From the NCBI GenBank assembly GCA_902633855.1, contig CACPHU010000003.1:1-64000 (forward strand): a stretch of 64,000 nucleotides of DNA, in the 5' to 3' direction. The stretch comes from an uncultured OCS116 cluster bacterium. GTDB lineage: Bacteria; Pseudomonadota; Alphaproteobacteria; Rhizobiales; TMED25. Both the position numbers and the translations under genes were made by a program. Positions 45,396 to 55,032 of the stretch are shown here, in pieces. The notes beneath the pieces were generated by a model. It searched no databases. It was not told the origin of the DNA and worked only from the letters and a program-made list of their open reading frames with translations. The first letter of the stretch is position 1; each line of letters opens with the position of its first letter.

Positions 45396-46469
45396 ATGAT
45401 TTACAAGTTAGTTTTTATATTTCTTTTTTTTCTAAATTTTAATACCTTTGCGCACGATTATCCTCAATATCAAGCAATTGATGGATATAATTGCGATAGG
45501 GCATCTGATATAAACCTTACTAATCAATGCCGACAAAGTAGGAAATGGACTAAACCATACAATGGAATGTTATATGATGGTCACATACACCCACAAAGGA
45601 CCAAAAATATTGATAAATATATTGAGGAGTTGAGGCATAACAAATATGAACTTATTGTAATTGCGGATACTCCTAATGGATACAAAAGCTATCTCAAAAG
45701 AGATGAAAAACGTCACAAAACAATTAAAAAAATCACAAAACTTTTTAATACAAAGATTTTGTGTGGAGGTCATGTCCCGGGACTTATTCAAAAGGGTAAA
45801 TTTGATCTTGCTCAAGATTATCTAGATAGAACTATTTCTCAGATAGAAACAGGAATATGCATAGGTTTTGGTGAGATTGGTATCCAACATTTTGATAAAT
45901 CTTGCGGGAACGAAGAGATAATTAATACTGCCGGTAGACAGTCTGAGTTGATTTTGGATAAAAATAACGAGATATTTCTAAAAATGTATGATTATGCCAA
46001 CAAAAATAGTCTTTTAATGGACATTCACTATGAGCCTGCTAGATGTCAAGAAAACCCAAACACCAATCAATCGGTAGATTACTTTAAAGATGTTTGTCGT
46101 AAATACCCAAATATTAAATTATCTCTTGCTCATACTGGTATGATTACTTCACTAAAACTTGAGGAACTTATTACCACGTGCCCAAATATATATTCATCTA
46201 TAAAACCAATAATGAAGCCTTCTGGTTGGGTGAACTTAGAACCCCCCAATAACGTCTCTAACGAATTTTTCGAAGATTGGGCATTATTATTTGAAAAATA
46301 TCCAAGTAGATTTTATTTAGGTTCTGATTGGAAGGAAAATCATAGGTATTATGATATCACTTTAACAGAACATACTGACAATCTTAGACACTTAATAGGG
46401 AGTTTGAACAAGGAAACGCAAGAATCTATTGCTTTTAATACAGCAAAAGAGTTATTTAATGTGCATTAA
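45396..46469 (+). CDS. Secreted amidohydrolase-type metal-dependent hydrolase
   Basis: A 357-aa exported protein: signal peptide KLVFIFLFFLNFNTFA, then a TIM-barrel hydrolase with metal-site motifs in order: LYDGHIHPQR (HxH), GFGEIGI, LLMDIHYEPAR (His on strand 5), LSLAHTGM (His on strand 6) and FYLGSDWKEN (Asp on strand 8). This pattern fits amidohydrolase-2/TatD-like enzymes; the substrate is unknown. Cysteines in the N-terminal 40 residues (CDRASD, CRQS) suit a periplasmic disulfide. It is AT-rich and the only intact gene between the two ~236-bp repeats, so it looks like cargo. Confidence 0.78.
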   Translation: MIYKLVFIFLFFLNFNTFAHDYPQYQAIDGYNCDRASDINLTNQCRQSRKWTKPYNGMLYDGHIHPQRTKNIDKYIEELRHNKYELIVIADTPNGYKSYLKRDEKRHKTIKKITKLFNTKILCGGHVPGLIQKGKFDLAQDYLDRTISQIETGICIGFGEIGIQHFDKSCGNEEIINTAGRQSELILDKNNEIFLKMYDYANKNSLLMDIHYEPARCQENPNTNQSVDYFKDVCRKYPNIKLSLAHTGMITSLKLEELITTCPNIYSSIKPIMKPSGWVNLEPPNNVSNEFFEDWALLFEKYPSRFYLGSDWKENHRYYDITLTEHTDNLRHLIGSLNKETQESIAFNTAKELFNVH

Positions 46470-46471
46470 AA

Positions 46472-46606
46472 AAAATTTATCAGGACTCTACTATAGCGCA
46501 GACTGCTAAAAATGAGCTGCTTGTCGATTTTGGTGATGGCAAATTGTCCAAGCTCGAACCGACCGGTAACATCCAAATATACAAGGTGCATTACATTGGC
46601 TTGTAA
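46472..46606 (+). pseudogene. C-terminal remnant of an unidentified gene
   Basis: An open frame of 44 codons without a start, reading QDSTIAQTAKNELLVDFGDG, then KLSKLEPTGN and IQIYKVHYIGL, ending TAA at 46604-46606 just inside repeat copy 2. The codon usage (CTG, CTT GTC, CTC GAA CCG ACC GGT) is richer in G+C than the adjacent hydrolase. I do not recognise the family. It is probably the end of a gene truncated when the hydrolase cassette or the repeat moved in. Confidence 0.4.
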
Positions 46607-46833
46607 ATGTTATATTTTCTTTATAAATTCTTTTCAATTATGTGAATTTTTTTTATCAACAAAAAATTTTTTGCTCGTTAAATGTACGAAGAGAGGCGCC
46701 CCTTAGAGCTATCATAGGAGTATAAATGGCTATAAACTATTGTTTTATCATATCATTCCCACTCAATAGTACACATCGTATAGGTCATTGGTTTTATTGT
46801 TTTTTATTTTCACTATGTAAGTACTTTGTAGGT
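46599..46833. repeat. ~236-bp direct repeat, copy 2
   Basis: Second copy of the repeat at 44906-45142, same orientation. Shares the GAGGCGCCCCTTAGAGC stretch, the AGGAG-TATAA-ATG signal (ATG at 46726, here opening 45 codons because of a 3-bp difference) and the guaA-like 3' end. It occupies most of the 377-bp gap between the hydrolase gene and the DUF1772 gene; the remainder holds the gene remnant at 46472-46606. Confidence 0.93.
46732..46772 (-). repeat. Displaced guaA 3'-end (putative attachment site), copy 2
   Basis: Same guaA-terminus sequence as in copy 1 (TIEWE-stop on the minus strand), with one short deletion in the T-run. It lies about 0.65 kb from the genuine guaA stop, with only one small gene between. 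Confidence 0.7.
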
Positions 46834-46846
46834 CTGTTGTACTCTG

Positions 46847-47341
46847 TTAACGCAGACTTAATAGTATGAGCAGTAGCAAACTGACTGAAATAGAGATGCT
46901 TGTGCGAGTATTGTTGAAGTAATTCCATTTTCTCTCAAACTTCACACGCTCATCTGTTATTGCCGCATCATTTAACTCTTCGATTAAAACTTTTTGAATA
47001 TGGTTATTTAAAGGTATGTGGATTGCTATTGTTATGCCGTGTACGCCGAACAAATAAACAACACTAAAGAGAAGTACTAACCAATTTTCTGATAGCCCAA
47101 AACCTATCACTGAAGTTAATATTGTGCTTATTAAGGAAACAATAGAACCTATCCAAGTAAGCATAAATATTGGCTGATTGTTTTGTATTACAGAATCTGT
47201 AACTTGGAACGCTCTTATAAACTCTTTGTCATTAAGTTTAGATAAGCCAGGCATTACAACAATTGCGTATGTAAAAATGAAGCCACTTACCAAACTACAA
47301 AGTGTGATGGAAAAGATTAACGAGATGTCCAATAAGTCCAT
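46847..47341 (-). CDS. DUF1772-like integral membrane protein
   Basis: A 164-aa protein with four hydrophobic segments: LLDISLIFSITLCSLVSGFIFTYAIVVMPGL, FMLTWIGSIVSLIST, WLVLLFSVVYLFGVHGIT and SISISVSLLLLILLSL. The MPGL, NQPIFM and HIPLNNHI elements resemble DUF1772 (anthrone-oxygenase-like) membrane proteins. Function unknown. It sits between guaA and repeat copy 2, so it may itself be element cargo. Confidence 0.68.
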   Translation of the reverse strand: MDLLDISLIFSITLCSLVSGFIFTYAIVVMPGLSKLNDKEFIRAFQVTDSVIQNNQPIFMLTWIGSIVSLISTILTSVIGFGLSENWLVLLFSVVYLFGVHGITIAIHIPLNNHIQKVLIEELNDAAITDERVKFERKWNYFNNTRTSISISVSLLLLILLSLR

Positions 47342-47385
47342 TTGATGTTTAACCTTGTAGTCAATTTTTAAGTAACCAAAAATTC

Positions 47386-47427
47386 ATAAATTATTGTTTT
47401 TATTGTATTATTCCCACTCGATTGTGC
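47386..47427 (-). repeat. Resident guaA 3' end matching the displaced copies
   Basis: The last bases of guaA and its immediate downstream flank (ATAAATTATTGTTTTTATTG then TATTATTCCCACTC). Listed because two related copies lie 0.65 and 2.35 kb away in the same orientation. The guaA 3' end is a known integration site for genomic islands. Confidence 0.7.
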
Positions 47428-48961
47428 CTGGTGGTTTTGAAGTAATATCATAGACGACACGATTAATACCTTTTACAGAATTTATGATCTTATTTGATAA
47501 AAGGGATAGGAAATCACTATCAAAATGATATATATCTGCGGTCATACCATCAACTGATGTAACCGCTCTCAATGCACATACATATTCATACGTTCTTGCA
47601 TCTCCCATGACACCAACTGACCTTGTTGGAAGCAGTACCGCGAATGCTTGCCAAATCTCATCATAAAGCCCAGCTTTTTTTATTTCATTGATGTATATCT
47701 CATCAGCATTCCTCAGTATTTCAAGCTTTTCTTCTGTTATTTCACCAGGGCATCTGATGGCAAGGCCTGGTCCTGGAAAAGGATGTCGTGTTATAAATGA
47801 CTCTGGAAGACCGAGCTCTCTACCTAATATCCTTACTTCATCTTTAAATAACTGGCGTAGTGGTTCTATTAATTTTAAATTCATTTTCTCCGGTAAGCCC
47901 CCAACATTGTGATGACTTTTTATCGTTACTGAGGGGCCACCCGTAAAACTGATACTTTCAATTACATCGGGATATAATGTTCCCTGCGCAAGAAATTCAA
48001 CAATACCAATTTTTGAAGCCTCTTCGTCAAAAACATCAATAAATACATTACCTATTATCTTTCGTTTTTGCTCTGGATCGGTAACACCCTCTAATTTTCT
48101 TAGGAATATTTCTTTGGCATCAACATGAATGAGTGGAATATTATAATTCTCCTTAAACATAGATACTACTTGCTCTGACTCATTCTTTCTCATCAAACCA
48201 TTATCTATATATATACAGGTAAGCTGATCGCCCAGAATTTTGTGTAAAAGCACTGCCACAACTGAAGAATCTACCCCTCCAGAGAGCCCGCAGATCACCT
48301 TGCTGCTTTTAACTTTAGCCAATATATTTGATTTTTGAGTTTCAAAGAAGCTCGCCATTGTCCAATCAAAGCTGACGCCGCATATATCTAAAAAGTTTTT
48401 GATTATATTTTTTCCATCTGGTGTGTGGTACACCTCGGGATGAAACTGTAGACCATAATACTTGCGAGCTTCATCGGCGATAGCTGCATAAGGAGCACTA
48501 TCCGTTCTTGCGATTACGCTAAATTTTTTTGGCAAAACAGACACCGAGTCACCGTGACTCATCCATACTTTATACTCATCTCCACTATTCCAAACTTTAT
48601 CAAATAATGGAGAGTCTGAAACAACTTTTACTATTGAGTTGCCGTATTCTCTCTTACCTGAATTTATAACCTTTCCACCCAACTGATTTACAATTGTTTG
48701 CTGACCATAACAAATACCGAGAATAGGCTTTTTCAGATCAAACAACCATTCGGGTGCAGATGGAGCATCATCTTGCATTACACTGTGGGGGCCTCCAGAA
48801 AATATTACACCAGATAGATCATCACCGACCTGCTCCTTTTTTATATTGTTATATGGCAGAATTTCAGAATACACTCCAAATTCTCTCACCCGTCTTGCAA
48901 TAAGCTGCGTGAACTGGCTTCCAAAATCGACTATGATAATTTTTTCTCTTTTTTTACTCAT
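47408..48961 (-). CDS. guaA: GMP synthase (glutamine-hydrolysing)
   Basis: Converts XMP to GMP. N-terminal glutamine amidotransferase with nucleophile in [15 protein letters not shown] and His-Glu in [14 protein letters not shown]-pyrophosphatase domain with PP-loop [13 protein letters not shown]-terminal dimerisation domain ending PPGTIEWE. 517 aa, intact. Its 3' end is the site of the repeat mosaic described at 45-47 kb. guaB lies two genes upstream, in the same direction. Confidence 0.97.
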   Translation of the reverse strand: MSKKREKIIIVDFGSQFTQLIARRVREFGVYSEILPYNNIKKEQVGDDLSGVIFSGGPHSVMQDDAPSAPEWLFDLKKPILGICYGQQTIVNQLGGKVINSGKREYGNSIVKVVSDSPLFDKVWNSGDEYKVWMSHGDSVSVLPKKFSVIARTDSAPYAAIADEARKYYGLQFHPEVYHTPDGKNIIKNFLDICGVSFDWTMASFFETQKSNILAKVKSSKVICGLSGGVDSSVVAVLLHKILGDQLTCIYIDNGLMRKNESEQVVSMFKENYNIPLIHVDAKEIFLRKLEGVTDPEQKRKIIGNVFIDVFDEEASKIGIVEFLAQGTLYPDVIESISFTGGPSVTIKSHHNVGGLPEKMNLKLIEPLRQLFKDEVRILGRELGLPESFITRHPFPGPGLAIRCPGEITEEKLEILRNADEIYINEIKKAGLYDEIWQAFAVLLPTRSVGVMGDARTYEYVCALRAVTSVDGMTADIYHFDSDFLSLLSNKIINSVKGINRVVYDITSKPPGTIEWE

Positions 48962-48976
48962 GATCTTGTAGTTATA

Positions 48977-50272
48977 TCATTCCAATCTTTCGAGGATTGC
49001 AACAAAAAAACCATCCGTGTTATTGGTCATTGGGGACAATAAGAGGGTCTCCGTATCTTTATTCTTTGCATTAATGGGCATATTTTTTATGCCAAAAGGC
49101 CATTGCTTTTGATAGTTCACTAGCCGAAAACCTTTTTCATTTTGAAGGAAATTTCTAATTTGTTGATCATTCTCACTATCAAAAAGTGAACAAGTTACAT
49201 AAATCAGTTTGCCACCAATTTTCACAGCATCTTTTACTTCGCTGAGAATTAATTTTTGATCTTTCAAATTATTATCCAGTTTCTCCTGATTGAATTTCCA
49301 CTTCAGATCCGGTTTACGTCGCCATGTTCCCGAACCAGAACATGGTGCGTCTAAAAATACAATGTCAAAAAACTGTGCTACCTTATTTTTTGAGTCTTGA
49401 TAATTTATAATTTGGTAATTCTTAACGCCCAATCTTTTCATCCTTGATGGAACATTTATGAGCCGCGATTGATCAATATCATTCAAATAAAGTTGTCCAG
49501 AATTTTTCATCAACATACTCAAAATTGCAGCTTTACCACCGTGACCCGCGCAATAGTCCAATACCTGCATTCCAGGCCCAGCACCAGATAATATCGCTGA
49601 TATTTGTGACCCTTCGTTTTGTATTTCAATTTGCCCCTTTGCATATGATAGAGTTTTTTCAAGGTTCGGAAATTTATATTCTAAACCTCCTGATTTGACC
49701 CTCATACCGAATGGGCTGTAGACTGTCCGTATTGGATGAAACTTTTTGAGAGCAAGTTCAACTTTATCCAAATTTGATTTTAATGTGTTAACCCTTATAT
49801 CAAGATCAGGCATGCCAGACATAAACGATAATTGTGCATCTACGGTATCACCAAATGTTCTTTGATATTCATCTATTGTGCATTCGGGCACATCATTTTT
49901 TACAAAAATATTAGCATTTGATAATCTATCCTTGGCAGAATTTAACAACTCAAGTTCATTTTCAGATAATGACTCAGGGGCATATTTTTCATTATTAAAT
50001 AATTTACTTAAATTACTGATTTTAAATTGAAACTCACGAATCAAACTTCCAATAATTATTGCCCGTGAGTCCTCACTATCCATGACATAGCTTGATGATA
50101 TTTTTTGTCGCAATGCTGCGTTCAATATATTAATTATGGTGGCACGATCCCTAACGCCGGCATAACGGTTATTTGATGCCCAGTCCTTCATAGCATTGGG
50201 TAACGGTTTGTGTCTCAAAAGTATTTGATCAAGGATTTCTATCGATGATTGTATTTGTGAGGCAAGCTTCAA
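48977..50272 (-). CDS. RsmB/NOL1-NOP2-type RNA (cytosine-5) methyltransferase
   Basis: A 431-aa SAM-dependent rRNA methyltransferase. The N-terminal half is a NusB-like helical region, the C-terminal half the catalytic domain: LDYCAGHGGKAAIL (motif I), FLDAPCSGSGTWRRKPDLKW (motif IV cysteine) and YVTCSLFDSEND (motif VI cysteine). RsmB modifies C967 of 16S rRNA, but whether this protein is RsmB or a paralog cannot be settled from sequence alone. Overlaps guaB by 4 bp and lies 15 bp from guaA. Confidence 0.88.
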   Translation of the reverse strand: MKLASQIQSSIEILDQILLRHKPLPNAMKDWASNNRYAGVRDRATIINILNAALRQKISSSYVMDSEDSRAIIIGSLIREFQFKISNLSKLFNNEKYAPESLSENELELLNSAKDRLSNANIFVKNDVPECTIDEYQRTFGDTVDAQLSFMSGMPDLDIRVNTLKSNLDKVELALKKFHPIRTVYSPFGMRVKSGGLEYKFPNLEKTLSYAKGQIEIQNEGSQISAILSGAGPGMQVLDYCAGHGGKAAILSMLMKNSGQLYLNDIDQSRLINVPSRMKRLGVKNYQIINYQDSKNKVAQFFDIVFLDAPCSGSGTWRRKPDLKWKFNQEKLDNNLKDQKLILSEVKDAVKIGGKLIYVTCSLFDSENDQQIRNFLQNEKGFRLVNYQKQWPFGIKNMPINAKNKDTETLLLSPMTNNTDGFFVAILERLE

Positions 50273-51723
50273 CGGACTGATGGATAGTTTGGTGACTCAC
50301 GTGTTATGACGACATCATGCACATGACTTTCTTTAAGCCCTGCGCTCGATATTCTTTGGAAAACTGCATTTTTTCTAAATTCTGACAAATTTTTTGCGCC
50401 AGTATAGCCCATTGATGCCCTCAATCCACCTATGAGCTGGTGTATTACACCAGATAACGGGCCTTTGTAGGGTACCTGCCCCTCTATACCTTCAGGAACT
50501 AACTTGTATGTATCCTTTACTTCCTCTTGAAAGTATCTGTCTGCAGAGCCTCTTGCCATCGCGCCGAGTGATCCCATGCCACGATAATACTTGTAGCTCC
50601 TGCCTTGATAAAGGAAGATCTCACCAGGGCTTTCATCAGTGCCCGCAAATAAAGATCCGATCATAGCTGCATTTGCTCCTCCTGCAAGTGCTTTTGCTAG
50701 ATCACCTGAATATTTTATTCCCCCATCTGCAATTAGAGGAATATTGGCTTTGGTCAAATAATCTGCTGTCTCGAGTATTGCGGAAAACTGCGGAACACCA
50801 ATTCCAGCAACAACTCGAGTTGTACAAATTGAGCCAGGGCCAATGCCAACCTTGACAGCATCCGCACCTGCATCGACTAAAGCCTGTGCAGCTTCTTTAG
50901 TTGCAATATTGCCTGCCATAACTTGAACATTATATTTCTTTTTGATTTCTTCCACTGCCTTAATTACTCTGGAAGAATGTCCATGCGCCGTATCAATAAC
51001 AACAATATCAGCGCCAGCATCAACAAGTAACTCAGTTCGTTCCATTCCCTTTTTTCCAACTGTTGTGGCGCCACCAACAATCAATCTACCAAGCGTGTCT
51101 TTACTCGCATCAGGATAGAGTTTTGCTTTTTCGATGTCTTTTACAGTTATCAAGCCAATGCATTTATAATCTTTATCAACAACAATAAGCTTTTCAATTC
51201 TATACTTATGTAATAAACCCTTTGCCTCTTCAGTTGTCGCGTTCTCATTGACAGTTATAATTTTATCCTTTGTCATTAAATCTGCGACTGCAACATCAAA
51301 GTCAGTTATAAATCTCACGTCACGGTTAGTAATAATACCAACAAGTTTGTTATTTTTTGCAACAACTGGAATGCCAGATATTGAGTGATTATGCATCAAG
51401 TTGATAGCCTCTTTCAGTTTTGCGTCTTGATTTATGGTAACGGGATTTACAACCATCCCAGACTCAAATTTCTTCACCTGAGCAATTTGATTTGCCTGCT
51501 CTTTCGACTCTAAATTTCTATGAATAACACCCATGCCCCCTACTTGAGCCATGGCGATAGCCAGATTAGCTTCTGTGACCGTATCCATTGCACTTGAGAT
51601 TATTGGGATATTTAATTTTATTGCTGATGTTATGTTTGTAGTTAGCTCAGTTTGGTTTGGAAGCACACTTGATGCGCAGGGCTTTATTAAAACATCATCA
51701 AAAGTTAGGGCTTCCACTATCAT
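50269..51723 (-). CDS. guaB: Inosine-5'-monophosphate dehydrogenase
   Basis: Oxidises IMP to XMP, the step before GuaA. Catalytic cysteine lies in [13 protein letters not shown], the flap region in [19 protein letters not shown], and two CBS domains (about residues 90-205) are inserted in the barrel. 484 aa. guaB - methyltransferase - guaA form a three-gene operon supplying GMP, a common alphaproteobacterial order. Confidence 0.97.
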   Translation of the reverse strand: MIVEALTFDDVLIKPCASSVLPNQTELTTNITSAIKLNIPIISSAMDTVTEANLAIAMAQVGGMGVIHRNLESKEQANQIAQVKKFESGMVVNPVTINQDAKLKEAINLMHNHSISGIPVVAKNNKLVGIITNRDVRFITDFDVAVADLMTKDKIITVNENATTEEAKGLLHKYRIEKLIVVDKDYKCIGLITVKDIEKAKLYPDASKDTLGRLIVGGATTVGKKGMERTELLVDAGADIVVIDTAHGHSSRVIKAVEEIKKKYNVQVMAGNIATKEAAQALVDAGADAVKVGIGPGSICTTRVVAGIGVPQFSAILETADYLTKANIPLIADGGIKYSGDLAKALAGGANAAMIGSLFAGTDESPGEIFLYQGRSYKYYRGMGSLGAMARGSADRYFQEEVKDTYKLVPEGIEGQVPYKGPLSGVIHQLIGGLRASMGYTGAKNLSEFRKNAVFQRISSAGLKESHVHDVVITRESPNYPSVR

Positions 51724-51797
51724 TAATTAACTACTATAACCAAAATTTATCATTATCATCCATTTTGTATGATTAAAAGCTAAAAATCAAATACTTC

Positions 51798-52469
51798 TCA
51801 TTTTCTATAATTTATTCCGACGACATACAACTCAGAAGAATTAGATCTACTCGATTGAGGTTTGATATGCTTCACGAGTTGGAAATCTCTCTTCATTCTG
51901 TTTAATATTTGGTTTTCAGTGCCTCCACGAAATACTTTTCCAATAAAAGTGCCACCCTCTGAAAGTAAATTATCAACAATATCTAATGCGCTTTCAAGTA
52001 AGGCAACGATCCTGAGGTGATCCGTTGCCTTATGCCCTGTTGTTGATGGTGCCATATCAGATAGTATGACATCGGCACTGGGTTTTATCATCTGTTTCTT
52101 GATCAGACTAATTGCATTCTCTTCAAAAATATCCAATTTCATTGCCTTCACACCAGAAAGCGCATCAATTGGAAGAATATCAATCGCTAGAACCTGTCCA
52201 GAGGTAGATTGACTATTAACAATATTTGCCACAACCTGACTCCATCCCCCGGGCGCTGCGCCAAGGTCTAAAATACATTGACCAGGTTTAAAAATTTTAA
52301 ATTTATCATCAATTTCAAGTATCTTAAATGCCGCCCTTGATCGATAGCCAAGCCTATTGGCCTCCCTGACATAAGGATCATTTAACTGCCGCTCCAACCA
52401 TCGTGTTGATGATAATTTACGGCCTTTCGCGGACTTCACTCTGACCTTTAAATTTGCATCTCTTGTCAT
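51798..52469 (-). CDS. rlmE: 23S rRNA 2'-O-methyltransferase RlmE
   Basis: RlmE (FtsJ/RrmJ) methylates U2552 in the ribosomal A-site. SAM motif DLGAAPGGWSQV, catalytic K-D-K-E elements visible in RSRAAFKILEID, SDMAPSTTGHKATDHLR and GGTFIGKVFRGG. 223 aa with a short basic N-terminal extension. 16 bp after ribB in the same direction. Confidence 0.95.
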   Translation of the reverse strand: MTRDANLKVRVKSAKGRKLSSTRWLERQLNDPYVREANRLGYRSRAAFKILEIDDKFKIFKPGQCILDLGAAPGGWSQVVANIVNSQSTSGQVLAIDILPIDALSGVKAMKLDIFEENAISLIKKQMIKPSADVILSDMAPSTTGHKATDHLRIVALLESALDIVDNLLSEGGTFIGKVFRGGTENQILNRMKRDFQLVKHIKPQSSRSNSSELYVVGINYRK

Positions 52470-52485
52470 TGAATTTCTGTCTTAT

Positions 52486-53556
52486 TTATTTGAGGGGGAT
52501 CCGTGAATTTATCTCAATCCCAAAACCTGAAAGACCTACAAAATGTGATGTTGTTGAGGATAAAAGCTCAATTGAGGAAATATTGAGATCTCTCAAAATT
52601 TGCGCACCGAGGCCAATATCACGCCATTGCTCTTCTCTTTTATTTTCACTCAACGACTTATTACTCGCGGCTTGCACACCTATTGCGCCCTCCCTAAGAT
52701 ATAGAATAACGCCTTTATCTTTTTGCTTTAGATGGCCCATAGATGCACTGATAAGATTATTTTCCTGAAATACATCCTTAATAATATTTTCCCGGTGTAT
52801 TCTTGTAGGTATATTTTCACCAGATGTAATATCACCATAAATTAATGCAATATGTTCAACATCATCAAATATTGTGTTATAAGTAATAACCTTCGCTTTA
52901 CCAATACTCGTGCTGATGTCTTTTTCTGTAACTTTCTTTACAAGCTGCTCACGTTTCTCTCTATACTGAATTATATCAGCAACAGATATTATTCTTAGAT
53001 TATTCTTCTTGGCAAATTTAAATACTTCGTCACCTCTTTTCACGCTACCATCATCATTCATTAGCTCAGATAATAAGCCGACAGGCTCAAGCCCCGCAAG
53101 GCTTGCCAAATCGCTGGCTGCTTCTGTATGACCAGATCTCATTAGCACGCCACCTTCTTTTGCAATTAATGGAAAAACATGCCCGGGCCTTACAAAATCG
53201 CTGGGCTTTGTCTTATTGTCGGCCATTGCTCGAATTGTATTTGCCCTCTCTAAAGCAGATATCCCTGTTGTCAGCCCTTCTTTGAGGTCAATAGATATTG
53301 TAAACGCCGTACCGAGTGGCGCATCGTTGTCTGAAACCATCGGATCAAGGTGTAATCTTCTCGCGTATTCTTGAGGTACAGATACGCACAAAATACCACT
53401 TGTATGCCGGATTATGAAACCGGTTTTCTCAGGCGTAGCTCTAGAGGCAGCAATTATTAAATCACCCTCATTTTCTCTGTCGTCGTCATCAACGACTACG
53501 ATCATCTCTCCGCTTGCAATTGCTTCAATTGCTTCTTCTATTTTATCAAATTTCAT
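52486..53556 (-). CDS. ribB: 3,4-dihydroxy-2-butanone-4-phosphate synthase with degenerate GTP cyclohydrolase II domain
   Basis: RibB makes the four-carbon riboflavin precursor. The N-terminal domain has the acidic loop DDDDRENEGDLI, FIIRHTSGILCVSV and GHTEAASDLASLAGL. Residues ~215-356 align with RibA but lack its zinc cysteines: the region that should read like GEPCLVRVHSECLTGD is here GENIPTRIHRENIIKD. So the protein is a RibB with a non-catalytic RibA-like domain, as reported for RibBX-type proteins. A functional RibA must be elsewhere. Confidence 0.9.
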   Translation of the reverse strand: MKFDKIEEAIEAIASGEMIVVVDDDDRENEGDLIIAASRATPEKTGFIIRHTSGILCVSVPQEYARRLHLDPMVSDNDAPLGTAFTISIDLKEGLTTGISALERANTIRAMADNKTKPSDFVRPGHVFPLIAKEGGVLMRSGHTEAASDLASLAGLEPVGLLSELMNDDGSVKRGDEVFKFAKKNNLRIISVADIIQYREKREQLVKKVTEKDISTSIGKAKVITYNTIFDDVEHIALIYGDITSGENIPTRIHRENIIKDVFQENNLISASMGHLKQKDKGVILYLREGAIGVQAASNKSLSENKREEQWRDIGLGAQILRDLNISSIELLSSTTSHFVGLSGFGIEINSRIPLK

Positions 53557-53565
53557 AATGCTTAA

Positions 53566-54447
53566 CTACCTTTGGCTTTGGTTTATAAAGCTTCTTGCAA
53601 AGTTTTCATATAAGTTTCTTAATTTTAAAGTTAATGCTCCCGGCTCCCCATTACCAATTATTTTTTTGTCAATGGAAATTACAGGCATAACGAATACGGA
53701 CGCACTTGTATAAAAGGCTTCTGACGCCTCATAAGCCTCTTCAATTGTGAAAGGTCTCTCTTCAAAAACCAAATCCTCCTGTTGAATTAATTTTAATACT
53801 GCCTGTCTGGTTATTCCAGATAGAATAGTTTCATTATTTTTTCTACTAATCAATTTGTCATCTTTTATTATGAATGCATTACTAGATCCACCTTCAGTCA
53901 CAAAACCATCCTCATGCATCCACACTTCATTACAACCAGCCTGATGGGCTATCTCCTTTGCCAATACTTGAGCAAGAAGAGCAATGGATTTTATGTCTCT
54001 TCTTTTCCATCTTAAGTCAGGATAAGTTAGCACTTTTGCCTTTAACTTATCTGTTGCCAAATTCATAATTTTCTTATGCTGAGTAAACATTACTAAGCTT
54101 GGTTGCTGCTCTTTTGGAAACTCAAAATCACGGGACTCAGATGCCCCTCTTGTAACATGCAAATAGAACGTGCCTTCTTTAATTTTATTAAGGTGAATTA
54201 ATTTTCTTTGAAGCACAGCTAGTTCACTAAAATTCATCGGTAGCTCAAGTTTGATTTCCTGCAGTGATCTTTTTAGTCTTTCTAGATGAGCATCATTATC
54301 AATTAATATGCCCTCAAATACTCCAGCGACTTCATATACACCATCGCCGAACAACAGGCCTCTATCTTTAATTGACACTGTTGCATCGTTCATTTCAACA
54401 AAAGAACCATTTACATACGCTATATCTGCCATACTAATTTCAATCAA
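53566..54447 (-). CDS. Class IV aminotransferase, D-amino acid aminotransferase-like
   Basis: A 293-aa PLP enzyme of fold type IV (DAAT/BCAT/ADCL). DRGLLFGDGVYEV at the start, the PLP lysine in RRDIKSIALL, and FVTEGGSSNAFII for the cofactor phosphate. The sequence most resembles D-alanine aminotransferases; branched-chain or lyase members share most motifs. 9 bp before ribB in the same operon, and at its 5' end divergent from the molybdenum hydroxylase genes. Confidence 0.86.
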   Translation of the reverse strand: MIEISMADIAYVNGSFVEMNDATVSIKDRGLLFGDGVYEVAGVFEGILIDNDAHLERLKRSLQEIKLELPMNFSELAVLQRKLIHLNKIKEGTFYLHVTRGASESRDFEFPKEQQPSLVMFTQHKKIMNLATDKLKAKVLTYPDLRWKRRDIKSIALLAQVLAKEIAHQAGCNEVWMHEDGFVTEGGSSNAFIIKDDKLISRKNNETILSGITRQAVLKLIQQEDLVFEERPFTIEEAYEASEAFYTSASVFVMPVISIDKKIIGNGEPGALTLKLRNLYENFARSFINQSQR

Positions 54448-54561
54448 AATTGTTCATAAATATTATAAAAAAGTTATAATATAAGTTATATTAAAATATA
54501 TTGTATATATTTAACACTATGATAAGTAAAATTAAACTCTAATTCAAAAAGGTATCACAAA

Positions 54562-55032
54562 TTGGCAAATAAATACTCGCTGACGGTCAATGGACAAAAA
54601 CACGAAATTGAGTCTGACCCTGACACTCCCCTGTTGTACATACTCAGAAATGACTTAAAATTAAAAGGAACAAAATTTGGTTGCGGCGGCGGTGTTTGCG
54701 GTGCATGTACTGTGATAATGGACGGTCTTGCAATTTTCTCATGTGATACTCCAATCTGGTCAATTGATGATAAGAAAATCGAGACTATTGAAGGGATATC
54801 ACAAGATGGTATTCACCCATTGCAAGAGCTGCTGATCGATGAGCAAGCAGGCCAGTGCGGTTACTGCCTAAGCGGAATTATTATGAAAGTGAAGGCGATA
54901 ACTGACGATGATCCTACTAAAAGCGTCGATGATATTGCAAATGAACTTGATAGAAATCTGTGTCGATGCGGATCCCAGCTCAGAATTCTGAATGCTGTTA
55001 AAAAATATCTAGATGGGAAGTCATCAAGATGA
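54562..55032 (+). CDS. (2Fe-2S) small subunit of a molybdenum hydroxylase
   Basis: A 156-aa electron-transfer subunit. Plant-type ferredoxin domain with FGCGGGVCGACTVIMDG, then the helical second cluster domain with GQCGYCLSGIIM and NLCRCGSQLRI. These bind two [2Fe-2S] clusters in xanthine-oxidase-family enzymes. It starts at a TTG; no ATG is available upstream in frame. It overlaps the catalytic subunit gene by 4 bp. Confidence 0.94.
   Translation: MANKYSLTVNGQKHEIESDPDTPLLYILRNDLKLKGTKFGCGGGVCGACTVIMDGLAIFSCDTPIWSIDDKKIETIEGISQDGIHPLQELLIDEQAGQCGYCLSGIIMKVKAITDDDPTKSVDDIANELDRNLCRCGSQLRILNAVKKYLDGKSSR

Noticed and set aside
46512-46706. 64-aa ORF MSCLSILVMAN...
   Set aside because: It lies in a different frame from the better-supported gene remnant and runs across the repeat boundary; no features of a real protein.
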